The notes under the pieces were generated by a model. That model was given only the letters and a program-made list of their open reading frames with translations, did not search any database and was not told where the DNA came from. From positions 62,001-126,000 of the forward strand of contig CAYMCZ010000003.1 in assembly GCA_964389285.1 (NCBI GenBank): 64,000 nucleotides of DNA, written 5' to 3'. This DNA is from Alectryocaccobium sp964389285 (GTDB lineage Bacteria; Bacillota; Clostridia; Lachnospirales; Lachnospiraceae). Each line of letters starts with the position of its first letter. Positions within the stretch are counted from its first letter, which is position 1. Positions 1 through 10,100 of the stretch are shown here, one piece after another. The translations under genes and the position numbers were made by a program.

Positions 1-645
1 TTTTCTGAACTTCGCGCCGTAAGTAAACCGGATGCCCGTTACTGTGAAGATTTTGATTTCTTCGACCGGCTTGCCGCAGATGACACTCCCGCCTCCGGTT
101 TCGCGTTTCCGTCTGATGCATTTGCTTATTTGACTTCAGTACACGGCATTAAAGATCCGACCTGTATATACAGGGATTTTAAGGCTTCATATGATATTTC
201 ATCAAACTGCCGCCTGCCTTCTTTGAAAAGCAGCTCCTTGTATCTGAATGATTCGGCGGGATATTCCGAAAGCAAAAAAGCTTTCGCCACCCCTTTCGTG
301 CGCGGTTCATTTTACGAATGTATCTTTGAATTTGATGATGAAAACGACAATGCCCTGGCATCCGTTCGTTTCGATATCTGCGAAGAAGGATTTTTCGGAA
401 TAGAAGATTTCAGTTTTTCGGTGTTGTATGCGGACGGATCAAAGATTCAGGGAACCCTTTCGGATATTAACGCCCACAACGGAATCCCTTATAAGGCAAA
501 AGAAGGCTCAGGAATCTGGTACAAAACAAAAGACCCTCAAATAGAAATAGCTTTAAACAACGAAAAACAGGTAAAGCTTATTTGTATTAAAGGGCTTATT
601 AATACCGACCTGCCGGATGAATTTGATATCGTTCCCGCAAGGTAA
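1..645 (+). CDS. Unrecognised protein, C-terminal part (5' end outside window)
   Basis: The reading frame is open from base 1 to a TAA at 643-645, giving the last 214 residues of a longer protein. The TTG at 130 is not needed as a start because the frame continues upstream without a stop. I recognise no family. The fragment is acidic and rich in Phe, Asp and Ser, with no membrane segment or obvious repeat. Its last ~100 residues look beta-rich (alternating hydrophobic strands around 'FFGIEDFSFSVLYADGS'). It converges on the minus-strand glycosyltransferase cluster, with only 22 bases between the stop codons, so it may belong to an upstream surface-glycan locus. That link rests on position alone. 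Confidence 0.6.
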   Translation, partial: FSELRAVSKPDARYCEDFDFFDRLAADDTPASGFAFPSDAFAYLTSVHGIKDPTCIYRDFKASYDISSNCRLPSLKSSSLYLNDSAGYSESKKAFATPFVRGSFYECIFEFDDENDNALASVRFDICEEGFFGIEDFSFSVLYADGSKIQGTLSDINAHNGIPYKAKEGSGIWYKTKDPQIEIALNNEKQVKLICIKGLINTDLPDEFDIVPAR

Positions 646-667
646 GGGGGCGTTTTAATATTCAGTT

Positions 668-1975
668 TTACTGCATATTCCGAAGCACCTCTTTGATCAT
701 GGCGTTCTTTTTCAAAAGAGGTGTTTCGTCTATTTTGCGGATAATTTCTTTTAAGAGGTTTATCTCGGCGAGCATGTTTTCTTTATCGACCGTAAGGTTT
801 TCGTTAGCGGCGTTAAGAGCGGCGATTGCCTGCTCCTGTTTTAAAAGAGCGTCATGTTTATCGTCTATTACTTTTTCCTGCTCTTTTATCAGCCGGTATC
901 TCTCCTCGGCAACCCTGCAAAGCTCAAGATATTCGGGGTACTTGTCAGCGTCATGTGTAAGTTTCGCATCGTTAAAAATATGTGTTCCCGTAAGTTTCGC
1001 TGCCTGAGCCGTGCCAAACGCATATTTCGATCTCAGAAGCCTTGCGCTCTCTTCGTTTTCCATCAGTTCTTCTAATTTAATTATCCCCGCCGCATTTACG
1101 GCTTTTGATTCGTTCAGCGGTTTGCACATCAGAAATGCCTGCTCACATTTTAATTCAAGCGGAGTTCTGGAATCCTCGCAGACGAAATCTTTTTGAAAGG
1201 CACTGATAAACAAATCGTCATCCATGTCATCAAAGAAATGCAGCCGCATCAGAACACATTCGTTATAAAAACGCGCCGTATTGCTTTCGTTTGTGCTGCT
1301 TGTGCGCAGATTGTCGTCCCTTATCCGTCTGATTTTTACAAGCGGCTTTTCGATAACTCCGAAAGAGTAATTCTTTGTAAACCTTACCCACCACTGCATA
1401 TCCTGTCCCTGCACATAAAAAGGATGATGCTTTCCCGTTTTATTCATCGATTCCGTAGTGATAAGCGACGAGGGATTATTCAGTCTGTTGCCTTTATAGA
1501 AAAAGTATCTCAGCCATTCTTCCCTTGTATCCGTATGACATTCAAATATCTTTTTATACCAGTCAAAGAGTTCATTCGCGTCTTCACCGTTTTCATCTAT
1601 TATGTCAGCCCATGTGAAGCATCCCGCATGCTGCGGATTTTCATTAAGATACGCTATCTGCCTTTCCAGTTTTTCGGGAACCCATATATCTCCGGCGTCC
1701 ATGATTGCCGTATAACTGCCTTTTACATGCTCCATTCCTGCGTTTGTCGCATAAGCGATATGACTGTTTTTTTCAAGAAAAACGAGTTCAACACGCTCAT
1801 TTTGCGAATACTCGGAGCGAAGTATCCCGGGAGTGCCGTCGGTAGAGCCGTCATCGACAATAATCAGCTGAATATTGTCATAGGTCTGTGAAAGGATGCT
1901 CTCCACACTCTCTTTGATATACTTTTCTTCGTTGTAAACCGTAAGAATAACGCTTACCAGCCGGTCTTTTTTCAT
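668..1975 (-). CDS. GT2-family glycosyltransferase with C-terminal coiled coil
   Basis: Predicted cytoplasmic glycosyltransferase of 435 residues. The N-terminus opens with the GT-A signature 'VSVILTVYNEEKYI', followed by 'IVDDGSTDGT' and a DxG-type motif ('IMDAGDIW') in the metal/nucleotide-sugar site. The last ~60 residues (from 'KHDALLKQEQAIAALNA') are strongly charged and heptad-like, so probably a coiled coil. The ATG at 1975 is chosen because AAAGGG lies just upstream. An alternative ATG at 1996 overlaps the stop of the preceding gene (ATGA), so the two genes are translationally linked either way. It is the last gene of the minus-strand envelope cluster. Donor and acceptor cannot be read from sequence. 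Confidence 0.85.
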   Translation of the reverse strand: MKKDRLVSVILTVYNEEKYIKESVESILSQTYDNIQLIIVDDGSTDGTPGILRSEYSQNERVELVFLEKNSHIAYATNAGMEHVKGSYTAIMDAGDIWVPEKLERQIAYLNENPQHAGCFTWADIIDENGEDANELFDWYKKIFECHTDTREEWLRYFFYKGNRLNNPSSLITTESMNKTGKHHPFYVQGQDMQWWVRFTKNYSFGVIEKPLVKIRRIRDDNLRTSSTNESNTARFYNECVLMRLHFFDDMDDDLFISAFQKDFVCEDSRTPLELKCEQAFLMCKPLNESKAVNAAGIIKLEELMENEESARLLRSKYAFGTAQAAKLTGTHIFNDAKLTHDADKYPEYLELCRVAEERYRLIKEQEKVIDDKHDALLKQEQAIAALNAANENLTVDKENMLAEINLLKEIIRKIDETPLLKKNAMIKEVLRNMQ

Positions 1976-1992
1976 CTCATCCCTTTCCGCGG

Positions 1993-4560
1993 TCATGCCA
2001 ATGACGCAGTATCGACCACTTCGTAAATATATATGCTGTCTTCGGAATAAATCTGATCGAATTGTATGCTGCTGCCGTCGCCGCCGTCCAGCGGAACCAC
2101 GCTGAGTACATACCTGCATCCGATTTTTTCAAGATCGTCATAATTAATATAAACCGTCATGGCATCGTCGAGATTCAGCTCAAAGCTTGTTTCATCCTCT
2201 ACAAAAACGACGTTAACATGGGCATATCTGTTGTAAACATCTTCGTATTTTCCTTCGGGATCAAGTTCGGTCCAAAGTTCCATATTCGGATAAATATTGG
2301 TCGAATTGATCGTCGGTGCCCCGCAGGCCACCGAATAACCGCTGAGCAGATATCCCCCTCCGTATGCTATCCAGTCCGCATCCGGGTCTTCTTTTACAAT
2401 CCTTTGTATCTCCTGTGCAACCGGCTTTGAATATATCGCGTCAAGCCCTATGGATACCGGCCTTATCGTAAAGGCTGTCACTATGGATATGACGGCAAGT
2501 ACGCCTGCAAGTATGTTTTTACTCCTCTCTTTCGAAGAGGATAATAAGACAAGGCTGAAAACTATTATTACGGCAAATGAAACCACCGTCCAGAAAAGGC
2601 TTAAATATCCGGGTGCCGTGGATTCGCAATATTTATAAGCAATCACCGCCGTGACAACGCCTATGGCCGCCGCTATGACAGGATGCAGAAGCCTTTTATT
2701 TTCTTTCCGGCTCAGCACCCGCATCATCAGATAAACCTGCGTCAAAGCTAAAATCGGAACGACCCTGACCGCGGTGGAGCGGCTTAAAAGCGAAATCTTT
2801 GCCAGTGCAAGCGGGAAGCCCGCGGTGCAAAAAATAATGAAAACTGCGTTTACTATCAAGAGTAAAATGATCAGCCAGTCTTTTTTCTTTTTTTTGCTCT
2901 TAACCAGAGTAATAAGCCCGGCAATAAGGGGTATCGGGAAAAATGAAAGTATCGCCGAAAACTCGCTTGCGTTTCCGATATCCGAAATGCCGTACATGTA
3001 TGTTCTGAAATAATTAAAGATAAACGGCAGTCCGTACCCTCCGGCATCATGTCTTTCTCCGGGATAAACGGTATTGCTGATAGCCGTCACATAGTCCGAA
3101 ATCGACCTTAAATAAAGCAGAACCAACAGGCCCGCAAGGCACACTCCAAGTGCAAAGATCAGAAAATGAAACCATCGCAGGGCTTTAAAGTCCCGCTTAT
3201 TTTCATGTATGATCCATATTATAAAGGCCAGCGCAACATATGCCATCGGAACAATCCACGCAGGATATAAATACAGCACAAAGTTGGCAAACGAAATCCC
3301 GAACCCGGCGGCACAGATGATTTTTCCGAGAGTTTTTCTGAGTTTTATAAAATAATAAATGCAAAGAATACTTGCCTGCGCCCATAAAATAAACGAAGGC
3401 AGCGACCACCACAGATAAAACGGCGATAAGCCTATCAGACAGGCTCCGGCAAAAGAGAGAATCTTTCGTTTTCTGGCAATCAGATAACAGAGCTCAAATG
3501 ATACCATGAACAACAGTATTATCGGCCCGTACCAGCTGAAACTGTAGGCGTATTCAAGCGGCAAAAACCCGAATCCCAGCATAAAGGGAGCTCTCGCTAT
3601 TTCGAGCGGATTGAGATACGCCCCGTAAAGATTGACCGTTTTGGTGCCTCTTTGGATATTGTTGTATAAACCGAAAGGTTCGTCCGAAAAAGAGGCCGCC
3701 AGTTTGGACGGGCTCTCTACCAGAAACTCGTCCGAACGTATGGATCTTTCCTCTCCTATTACAGGTTCCACATATTCGCTGCCGCTGTTGGGCTGAACCA
3801 GTTGATCGTAAACCGCAAGCGAATCCCCGTTAAGCCTGTTCGCCGTACAGAAAATAAGCGCGCAGGCCGCAATTATCCACCGGAACCTGTATATTTTTTC
3901 ATATAAGGGTTTTATCAGGAAAAAGATGTGCAGGAGGGCAAATACAAACGCAAGCATGAAAAGCTCTGAAAACAGCACTACTTTATATATCGGGAAATTA
4001 TCGAAATACTGTTTCCAAAAGCCGCCTTCCGGCACTTTATTAAATGAGATACCGTCCAGAGAATAAGATATGCCCGCATCCTGACCTATATCAATCCTGA
4101 GCGTATATATGCTTGAACCGGGCAAAAACAAAAGACACTGCGTATCACCGGCATGCGCAACCTGAGATACAATGCGTTCTTCGGATAAATCCTCCCCCGG
4201 AGCGGCCGTATAATATACGGTGATATTGAGCGCCGTATTTAAAGGCTGTGAAAATTCCACCTGCAGGGTTTTTACATAATTTCCGTTGGCATTGTAATAG
4301 ATCATGGGATCATTGGTCGTCGTAATTATCGACCCGTCGTCCAGATATTCAATGCCTTCGTGTTCGTTTTCTTTTAATTCCTGCCCGGAAACCGAAAATT
4401 CGACCGCATTCTTCATCTTGACATTCGTTTTAAAAACAGGGATGAAGTCGGTCTGCGTCAGAATCGATATTCCGACGGAAGCAAGCGCAGCCAGAACCAA
4501 TACTATCGCAAAAATAATATTAAATTTCTTTTTGCTTATATTTTGAAATCGTCTTGTCAT
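1993..4560 (-). CDS. Large polytopic membrane protein, possibly GT-C-type glycosyltransferase
   Basis: An 855-residue membrane protein. It has one membrane segment at ~12-35, an extracellular, probably beta-rich domain at ~36-190, a block of about a dozen hydrophobic helices at ~195-720, and a C-terminal soluble portion of ~130 residues. The layout (Ser/Asp-rich first loop containing 'EERSIRSDEF', then many helices, then an extracytoplasmic tail) resembles GT-C-fold lipid-linked-sugar transferases and the uncharacterised DUF7657-type proteins found beside capsule genes. That assignment is by layout only. It sits between two GT2 genes: 28 bp from the upstream tandem-domain GT, and overlapping or nearly touching the downstream GT. 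A role in assembling or decorating the surface glycan outside the membrane is the natural inference. Confidence 0.6.
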   Translation of the reverse strand: MTRRFQNISKKKFNIIFAIVLVLAALASVGISILTQTDFIPVFKTNVKMKNAVEFSVSGQELKENEHEGIEYLDDGSIITTTNDPMIYYNANGNYVKTLQVEFSQPLNTALNITVYYTAAPGEDLSEERIVSQVAHAGDTQCLLFLPGSSIYTLRIDIGQDAGISYSLDGISFNKVPEGGFWKQYFDNFPIYKVVLFSELFMLAFVFALLHIFFLIKPLYEKIYRFRWIIAACALIFCTANRLNGDSLAVYDQLVQPNSGSEYVEPVIGEERSIRSDEFLVESPSKLAASFSDEPFGLYNNIQRGTKTVNLYGAYLNPLEIARAPFMLGFGFLPLEYAYSFSWYGPIILLFMVSFELCYLIARKRKILSFAGACLIGLSPFYLWWSLPSFILWAQASILCIYYFIKLRKTLGKIICAAGFGISFANFVLYLYPAWIVPMAYVALAFIIWIIHENKRDFKALRWFHFLIFALGVCLAGLLVLLYLRSISDYVTAISNTVYPGERHDAGGYGLPFIFNYFRTYMYGISDIGNASEFSAILSFFPIPLIAGLITLVKSKKKKKDWLIILLLIVNAVFIIFCTAGFPLALAKISLLSRSTAVRVVPILALTQVYLMMRVLSRKENKRLLHPVIAAAIGVVTAVIAYKYCESTAPGYLSLFWTVVSFAVIIVFSLVLLSSSKERSKNILAGVLAVISIVTAFTIRPVSIGLDAIYSKPVAQEIQRIVKEDPDADWIAYGGGYLLSGYSVACGAPTINSTNIYPNMELWTELDPEGKYEDVYNRYAHVNVVFVEDETSFELNLDDAMTVYINYDDLEKIGCRYVLSVVPLDGGDGSSIQFDQIYSEDSIYIYEVVDTASLA

Positions 4561-4588
4561 TTTACTCCCCTGATATCCGCAAATCCCT

Positions 4589-7072
4589 TTACATCACAAA
4601 AGAACAGTCCGTCTTTTCCAGCGTCAGATTGGGATTATAATACGGATCTCCCGCTTCCAGCTCTTTTCCCCATTTTTCCTGAAAGCGTTTTATTTCACCC
4701 GCAAAGCGTTTCTGCTTTTTCGGAGTGTCTTCGTAACCTCTTGATTTGGATTCATAATGTATCATTTCGGCAAAAGGCGTGAAAACTATTTTGTAGCCCG
4801 CGGCGCGGATCTTCATGCAGAAATCCACATCGTTAAATGCCACCGCATAAGATTCATCAAGTCCCCCTACCTCTTCATAAACGCTTTTTTTCACCATAAG
4901 GCAGGCCGCCGTAACCGCGGAAAGATTTTGTACGGTGACGAGTCTTCCCGCATATCCCGGACTGTCGGCGTCTTCGTGGCAAAGCACATGACCCGCAACC
5001 CCTCCGATTCCGAGGATTACGCCCGCATGCTGAACCGTTCCGTCGGGATAATATAATTTCGCGCCGCAGGCGGCAACATCTTCGCGCTGACAGAATCCGA
5101 GCATTTCTTCCATCCATCCGGGAGTTATTATCTCAATGTCGTTATTCAAAAGCAGATAATATTCTCCCGAAGCAAATCCCGCGCCAAAATTGTTTATCGC
5201 CGAATAATTAAACGGCCCCTCCCATTTTACAACCTTTATTCTGGGATCTTCGGATTTTATTTTTTCATAATATTCAAAGGTCTTTTCATCTTCACTGTTG
5301 TTTTCGATCACAATGATCTCCCAGTTCCGATAAGTGGACTTCTCGATAACAGATTTAATGCACTTGTCCAGATCCGAAATATGATCTTTATTCGGAATAA
5401 GTATAGAGATTTTAGGCTCGCCGTTTATCTTAAATCTGGAACGATAGATCCCCGCATAAATCGTATTTTCCACTTCGGCCTCTATGCCCGTTCTTTTAAA
5501 ATGCTCTTTGACCGCTTTTTTCCCGGCGTCAAAAGCATATCGTTTGCTGTCGGGATCCTCTGCCGTCGAAGAGGGATGGCATCTCCAGTGATAAAGAATC
5601 TTGGGAATATGATATACTTCGTCCGTATTTTCGATGCATCTGAGGAAAAGATCATGATCCTGCGCGCCGTCGTATTCCGGGTCAAAACCGCCTGTCTTTT
5701 CCAAAAGTTCACGGCTTATCACCGTAATATGGCACATATAATTCACGCACCTTAAAAGATCAGGGTTGAAATCCGATTTGAAATTCGGCTCGAACAGCAT
5801 TTTGCCTTCCATATCGATCTTGTCTTCATCGGTATAGATCATCTGCGCCTTTCCGCCCGTCTCGTTTATCAGGGAGACGATTTCAAATAATGCGTCCGGC
5901 GTAACCAGATCGTCGTGATCCGCAAGCATAATATAATCGCCCTTTGCCATATCCAGGGCGGCGTTCGTGTTGCCGGAAATGCCCAGATTTTTTTCAAGCC
6001 TTTTGTAAATAATGCGGCTGTCTTTCGCGGCCGCTTTTTCAATAAATCGTTCCGCGGTATCTTCCGTGCTGCCGTCAGAAAGACATATTTCCAGATTTTG
6101 GTATGTCTGATTCTGCAATGAGGCTATCAGCTCTTTAAGGTACTTCAAAGGCGTGTTGTAAAGCGGAATTACGATGCTTATAAGAGGCTCGTATTCAAAT
6201 CGTGTATTCCTCTGTTTTTCGAGGGTTTTCTTTCCGGCGCGGTGCATGTTAAACCAGATATTGTAGTCCGAGTCGGTATCTTCCATTTCGCATTTTAAAT
6301 ACGAGAAAAAGCCGCCTATCCCGCCTTCCTGAAAAGCTTTCTGTCTTGCCTCTTTATTTTTAAGCGCTTTGCGCAGTCTTGCCGATTTTGAATTCTGCGC
6401 AAAGAATTTCATAATATCGATTTCTTCGATTACGGGATCTTCCGCGTTTCCCATACAGACTTTCAGCATACGGGTGCCGCAATCTTCTTTATCCACTTCC
6501 GCACTGAAGCCGCAGCGCAGCTCTTCGTCCGGTATTTGAAAAATTTCATTAATATCCAGACGCAGGAGAGGTTTGATTTTAGAAGGAAGCACCTGATCTT
6601 TTTCATCCCGCAGCTCTACCGGAAGCGGCTTAAGGGTTTTTGCGTCCAGCGCCCAGCCGTAAATGACGGCCTTACTGCCTTTAAGCTCGATGCGGTCTAT
6701 ATTATAGGCCATGGTATCTTTTTTATACTCCTGCCTGAGAGAATCCGCATCGCTTTCATAAAGCGGCTTTTTATCTTCTCCGTCCAGAAGATATAATCCC
6801 CATTTGTCAAAGTTTTCATATACGTAAGGCACGTCATGAATATGAACGCAAAATCCCGGCTTCTCGCAAAGCTCCGCTCCCACCAGAATATCGACAATAT
6901 CCGGACGCTTTTTGTAAATAATCTCCGCCGGTATGCTTTCTCCGTCCCCGCTCATGACCTCAACTTTTATTTCGCGGTGCTGCGGCAAAGCCGCCCATCC
7001 TTCCAGATGAAACATGACCTGCGGGATTGCTTTCATTTCACTTATATCAACGCTGTATAAAAAATTGTCCAT
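4589..7072 (-). CDS. Tandem-domain GT2 glycosyltransferase (rhamnosyltransferase-like)
   Basis: An 827-residue protein with three parts. There is an N-terminal ~265-residue module of unclear fold, a GT2 domain starting near residue 290 ('LISIVIPLYNT', 'LADHDDLVTPDALF'), and a second GT2 domain from ~560 ('ISILIPNKDHISDLDKC', 'LLLNNDIEIITPGWMEEM'). The second domain has the 'AGVILGIGG' and 'FNDVDFCMKIRAAGY' signatures of WbbL-like rhamnosyltransferases. Two GT-A domains in one chain suggest two consecutive sugar additions, as in bifunctional rhamnan or galactan synthases. The protein at 19105-21546 has the same architecture throughout, so the two are paralogues. rfbABC in the same cluster makes dTDP-rhamnose a likely donor, which is inference. 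Confidence 0.85.
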   Translation of the reverse strand: MDNFLYSVDISEMKAIPQVMFHLEGWAALPQHREIKVEVMSGDGESIPAEIIYKKRPDIVDILVGAELCEKPGFCVHIHDVPYVYENFDKWGLYLLDGEDKKPLYESDADSLRQEYKKDTMAYNIDRIELKGSKAVIYGWALDAKTLKPLPVELRDEKDQVLPSKIKPLLRLDINEIFQIPDEELRCGFSAEVDKEDCGTRMLKVCMGNAEDPVIEEIDIMKFFAQNSKSARLRKALKNKEARQKAFQEGGIGGFFSYLKCEMEDTDSDYNIWFNMHRAGKKTLEKQRNTRFEYEPLISIVIPLYNTPLKYLKELIASLQNQTYQNLEICLSDGSTEDTAERFIEKAAAKDSRIIYKRLEKNLGISGNTNAALDMAKGDYIMLADHDDLVTPDALFEIVSLINETGGKAQMIYTDEDKIDMEGKMLFEPNFKSDFNPDLLRCVNYMCHITVISRELLEKTGGFDPEYDGAQDHDLFLRCIENTDEVYHIPKILYHWRCHPSSTAEDPDSKRYAFDAGKKAVKEHFKRTGIEAEVENTIYAGIYRSRFKINGEPKISILIPNKDHISDLDKCIKSVIEKSTYRNWEIIVIENNSEDEKTFEYYEKIKSEDPRIKVVKWEGPFNYSAINNFGAGFASGEYYLLLNNDIEIITPGWMEEMLGFCQREDVAACGAKLYYPDGTVQHAGVILGIGGVAGHVLCHEDADSPGYAGRLVTVQNLSAVTAACLMVKKSVYEEVGGLDESYAVAFNDVDFCMKIRAAGYKIVFTPFAEMIHYESKSRGYEDTPKKQKRFAGEIKRFQEKWGKELEAGDPYYNPNLTLEKTDCSFVM

Positions 7073-7094
7073 TTTGAAATTTCCGTTTTACTCC

Positions 7095-7124
7095 ATGTCC
7101 CGATAAAGTTTATCGCACGGACAT
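7095..7124 (-). other. Intergenic hairpin between repeat protein and GT gene
   Basis: ATGTCC/GGACAT outer arms and CGATAAA/TTTATCG inner arms face each other across a one-base centre. The hairpin sits immediately after the stop of the 7127 gene. No U-tract follows on the minus strand, so it may be an mRNA 3'-stabilising or partial terminator structure rather than a full terminator. Confidence 0.5.
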
Positions 7125-7126
7125 TA

Positions 7127-10100
7127 TTATCCTATATATTTATTAAGCCACTGCATAACCTTAATATGCCTGCTGTGGAACAACGGACTGCCGACCTGGG
7201 TGGCGGATGCGCTCTGAGAATCATGGACAAGCATGGATTGCCAGAGATTTTCCATGGTAAGGGCGCGCCCGTCCGTGATACAGTTATTTATTGTCCGCTT
7301 CATTGAACTGTATCCGCCCAGATGCCTGATATTTGCGCAGAACATCCTCGCTTTCAGATCATAAACTCCGAGATTTTCGGCCTCGCTGATATATTTTGCC
7401 ATCTGTTCTTCCACAAGCCTGTTCTGAATGGCCACTCCGGCTGAGCTGCTTATTATTCTCTGTATGCATTTTGCCTTTGCGGAATCCTTTGTAATGGTAA
7501 CATTTCCTTTACCGTCGGTTCCGTAGTACTGCCAGTTTTGCGTATCAAGGTCATTCGCGATTCCCGCCGTATCCAGAGCCGCAAATGTATTCGGATCTTC
7601 TGTTCTTATGAGATTCAGCAGGCGTTTGGCCTCGTTTGCAAACCAGGCTCCGGCCCCTATGGTAATGGCGGTTTCGTTTGCCGTGTTTTTATAGGCCTGC
7701 GTAAAGTCGTCATATCTCGCGTTGCCATATACCTGTCCGCCGGTTTCGACCGCGAATATTATATTTCTCATTACGCTTGAAGCATACGAATCATAGGTTA
7801 CGGGCGCAGACAGGTTATATCTTAAATATGTTACAAGCTCTCTCCCCGAATCGCTTTCAACATATATGTGCGTCATGTATTCGCCGTCAACCGCATGCTC
7901 TCCTCTTACAATTGTTGCACAAAAGCCCCCGTCACTGTTTTTTGTGCCGCGATACCATACGATATCGTCCTGCCCGTCCTGCGTGCTCCAGGTAGGGAAA
8001 AAGACTTCGTTGGCCTCTTCACCGAAAGCGGAGGCTCCATAGACGGTGATTTGCATTGCACTGTTGCTTATCGGGTTTGATATTACATAATTAACCGCCT
8101 CCATCAGAACATTTGTACCGGCGCACCATATCATTGAGCCGTCTTTTTGGCGCACGTAAACATCCGAATAAAATGTTCCGAAAGCAAAGCCGTGGTTTTT
8201 AATGTCCACATGTATAAGATATGATCCGTCGTCCTGCCTTTCGGCTTCGTACCATCTGATATTGCTCTGATCCGACTTTGACCATGTGGGTATCATCACT
8301 TTATCGTAAGAGGACTGTTTCTTAAGCACCACCGCTCTTACGTCAAACGTGCCCTTTTCCCGGTCAAAATTAATTATCTCTGCTTTTTCATTCGGAAGGC
8401 GCTGAACCTGAAAGGTTATCCCTGCCGCATACTTCATTGAATTATCTTTTAATCTGACGTACGCGTCCACGAAATATCTGCCGGCGGTCATGTGGTTCTG
8501 TAGCATGACATCTGCCGTATAAGCTCCGTTTGTGAGGCTTGCATTATACCATACAAGGTCATCCTGCCCGCCTTCTTCACTCCATACCGCAAACGATACC
8601 GATTTTTCGGAACCGCAGAACTTAAACTCCGAAAGCGTCAGGGGATATACCAGGTCAGAGTCTGTCTGATCCGCGGATAAAACTCCTCCGTACATTTCCA
8701 TATTCACGGCCGCGCTGCCGGCATCATTGATTATATCGTTTTCATCGGTAAGGTAAACATTTGCGTGATATCTGCCCGTATGATAGCCGTGACCTGATAT
8801 ATTCTGAGTTGTTTTATAATTTTTTCCGGATTTCGCGAGCGTATATCTGACAAGATCGCTCTTATCTTCCCTGCACCAGATCTCGGCCTCAACGGTTTTG
8901 ACTCCGTATGTGCTTTTAATGTTTGAAAGCGTAAGCGTCAGATTGCCCGTGGAATTATTTGCTTTAAAAGTCAGTTTGCCTGAAGCCGCCGAAGAAACCG
9001 TGAAAGTGTCGCTGCAGACAAATTCCATGCGGCCGTCAGACTGTCTCATATAGCAGTGCACGTTATAAAGCCCGCCTGACCTGTGATCGGCGGTATTGAC
9101 CGTATAAACATAATCGGAATTATCGAGCCCGGCCTGATACCATCTTATGTCGTCCTGTCCGCCTGCGGCGCTCCATACGGCGTAATATACGCTTACGGGA
9201 GCTCCGAATGTAGTAAGGCCGCTTAATCTAATATCGAACTGCTTTTCATCCCCGTTTTTATCCCGGATAATAAAATCAGAGTAGCCGGCATTTATATCTA
9301 TGCCCTTTCCTCCGATATATTCCATCTGGTTTTTCCGGTTTCTGACATATATATCTATCTTATATCGGCCCGTATGGTATTTATGATTTTTAAGAAAACA
9401 TTCCGCAATATACTCATTTCCCTGTTTTTCAGCCTGATACCATACGAGATCGCTCTGGTCTTCCGCGCACCATACCGGTACGGATAAATAATTCAGCCCG
9501 GAAGGCGTGGTCAGTCCGGCAACACTGACGGTGAATTTTCCCGTAGAGGGCTCCACCTCGCTTACCTCTATATTTTGGGCCGAAGCATTCTTAAGTTCAA
9601 ATACGGCTGAGTTCAAAAATACCATGCTGCCGTCATAAGTATTCGCGTAGCAGTGTACATTGTATTTTCCGGTACCCCTGTGCGCGGAAAGATCTCTGGT
9701 TTTTGTAAATATGCCATCCGCACCCGCGTCCGTGAAATACCAGTTTATGTCGTCCTGCCCGTTTTCCTGACTCCATACGGCAAAACCGACCTGCCTGACA
9801 ACGCCCGCCGGCTGAACATCATAAATGCTGAGCACAGCCTGCGACTGGCTGTTTATGGCATCCGCTTCCAAATCGGAGCAGCCGAGCGTCCACTGCATGG
9901 TGTCGCTGCCTATATAACTCATACCGTCTGAAGTTTTAACATACGCATCCACGTAATAATTCCCCAGATGGTATTTATGTCCGGCAAGGGAGCCTTTGAT
10001 AAACCAGGCATATCCGTCTTTATAGGCTTTGTACCAGACAATATCGCTCTTGTCGGCCATGCTCCACACGGGAACATAGATATCCGAAAACGCTGCATTG

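Noticed and set aside
1193..1891. 232-codon plus-strand frame opposite the first glycosyltransferase
   Set aside because: Shadow of the GT2 gene; basic, Cys-rich composition and no family resemblance.
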